Assembly (NCBI GenBank): GCA_004557975.1
Contig: SFEV01000090.1
Span: 1-6,309 of the forward strand
DNA length: 6,309 nucleotides
Reading direction: 5' to 3'
DNA from: Lachnospiraceae bacterium
Lineage (GTDB): Bacteria > Bacillota > Clostridia > Lachnospirales > Lachnospiraceae
The first letter of the stretch is position 1, and every line of letters starts with the position of its first letter. This document shows positions 5,849 to 6,309 of this stretch, in pieces. The position numbers and the translations under genes are program-made. The notes below the pieces were generated by a model that was given only the letters and a program-made list of their open reading frames with translations, made no database searches and was not told the origin of the DNA.

Positions 5849-5887
5849 ACTAAGGTATCCCCCCAGCAAGCTGGGTCCCTCCTTAGT
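5849..5887. repeat. Hairpin immediately downstream of tmRNA
   Basis: ACTAAGG (5849-5855) pairs with CCTTAGT (5881-5887). Inside, CCCAGC (5862-5867) pairs with GCTGGG (5870-5875) around AA, with internal loops TATCCC and TCCCT. On the tmRNA transcript this stem starts about 8 bases after the mature 3' end, where it could guide 3' processing. No T run follows it. Confidence 0.7.
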
Positions 5888-5900
5888 ACAAATAATGGAG
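5873..5900. repeat. 28-bp direct repeat, copy overlapping the tmRNA 3' end
   Basis: Identical to 5775-5802, offset 98 bases. Its last five bases, TGGAG, are the discriminator and the end of the acceptor stem of tmRNA. The other 23 bases lie outside the mature RNA. Confidence 0.95.
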
Positions 5901-6232
5901 TAGATGGGAATCGAACCCATGTCCGAAAGCCAATTCACTGTCCTTCTACTATCATAGTCAGTTATTTTACATTTCCTCCGACAGGCGACAGCTGACAGCC
6001 TCCTGCCTTCAGTAGCTTCATGATACGCCCGTATGCGCAAAGCTTAACATACGTCGTTTCCTGCATAATCGATGCCTGGGTCTTAAGGTGCAGGTGCCCT
6101 AAGTCAGACAGCTGCCATTAGGCAGCGTATGCTAAATTATCTTCAGCGTTTAATTTTAATTTTGTGAGTTAACGCATCACCTGCGGATAGCTTCTCCAGC
6201 TTCATAACCCCCGTCGAAACCTTTACTACCCC
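5896..6232 (-). ncRNA. ssrA: Transfer-messenger RNA (tmRNA, ssrA)
   Basis: tmRNA with SmpB rescues stalled ribosomes and adds a degradation tag to the unfinished protein. The 5' end GGGGTAG (6226-6232) pairs over 7 bp, with one G-T, with CTACTCC at the 3' end, forming the acceptor stem. The diagnostic 5' sequence GGTTTCGACGGGGG follows. At the 3' end, the T-arm ATGGG-TTCGATT-CCCAT is intact. The tag reading frame lies about 85 bases in, and its stop sits in the loop of the perfect hairpin GCTGCC-TAAT-GGCAGC. The encoded length is 337 bases, typical of the family. The acceptor stem is followed by A and then TTATT, so the final CCA is apparently not encoded. It is convergent with the coiled-coil gene. 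Recognition is secure, and the exact ends rest on the acceptor pairing. Confidence 0.97.
6118..6147 (-). other. tmRNA tag-peptide reading frame
   Basis: From the likely resume codon GCT the frame reads AEDNLAYAA and then TAA. This is a short clostridial-type proteolysis tag, to which the alanine carried by tmRNA is added in front. The end AYAA departs from the more common ALAA. The resume codon is inferred from the family pattern. Confidence 0.88.
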
Positions 6233-6246
6233 GGGATTACTGATTA

Positions 6247-6275
6247 ATCATAATCGTTTCATGCGCTCTTGTCAA
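6247..6275 (-). promoter_or_regulatory. Promoter of ssrA
   Basis: A perfect -35 TTGACA (6270-6275), a 17-base spacer and TATGAT (6247-6252, 5 of 6) are consistent with a strong housekeeping sigma promoter. Transcription would begin near 6240, leaving about 8 bases to be trimmed from the tmRNA 5' end. The remaining 34 bases to the window edge show no recognisable feature. Confidence 0.92.
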
Positions 6276-6309
6276 GTCCGCACTGCCAGGATTTTTCACC
6301 GGAATCTGC

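Larger units (their letters stand above)
5671..5895. other. Gene-free spacer downstream of tmRNA, rich in hairpins and repeats
   Basis: No credible coding sequence is present. The open frames here read through repeats and the tmRNA. After the T-rich tail of the plus-strand terminator comes plain AT-rich DNA to about 5750. Three hairpins and two copies of a 28-bp direct repeat then lead up to the end of tmRNA. Confidence 0.8.

Noticed and set aside
5658..5903. Plus-strand open frame of 81 codons
   Set aside because: It crosses the terminator tail, hairpins and repeats and ends in tmRNA antisense. No ribosome binding site was seen.
5735..6040. Minus-strand open frame of 101 codons at the right end
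   Set aside because: It runs through the tmRNA body and the 28-bp repeats, so it is not a gene.

Overview
The window looks like chromosomal DNA of a low-to-moderate GC Bacillota, most probably class Clostridia and plausibly a Lachnospiraceae relative. This rests on gene order (cmk directly followed by ispH), the style of the OmpR-type two-component pair, a tmRNA with a short AED-type tag, and strong purine-rich ribosome binding sites. The assignment is inference, since no search could be run.

The left two thirds (1 to 4701) is one minus-strand gene train, probably an operon. In transcription order it holds an OmpR/PhoB response regulator (4021-4701), its membrane sensor histidine kinase (2413-3990), a flavoprotein of the HI0933/BaiN family (1093-2394), cytidylate kinase cmk (387-1052) and the N-terminal 127 residues of ispH (1-381), which runs off the window. 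The gaps are only 30, 18, 40 and 5 bases and no terminator is visible between genes. A signalling pair therefore appears to share a transcript with nucleotide and isoprenoid housekeeping genes.

The spacer 4702-5141 separates the operon from a divergent plus-strand gene. It holds candidate promoters for both directions. In front of the response regulator it also holds an 11-bp-period direct repeat and a family of ACAGTATC/GATACTGT inverted repeats that could be an autoregulatory operator.

The divergent gene (5142-5609) encodes a 155-residue protein of unknown function. It is dominated by about twelve perfect-register KVxxLEx heptads, encoded by near-identical 63-bp tandem DNA repeats, and a good intrinsic terminator follows it.

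The right end carries ssrA (tmRNA) on the minus strand (5896-6232) with a near-consensus promoter. The 3' end of tmRNA is part of a perfect 28-bp direct repeat whose second copy lies 98 bp downstream. The segment between and beyond the repeats is a series of hairpins. This resembles the scar of an element integrated at ssrA, or a repeated structured RNA tail, and it is the least explained part of the window together with the heptad-repeat protein.
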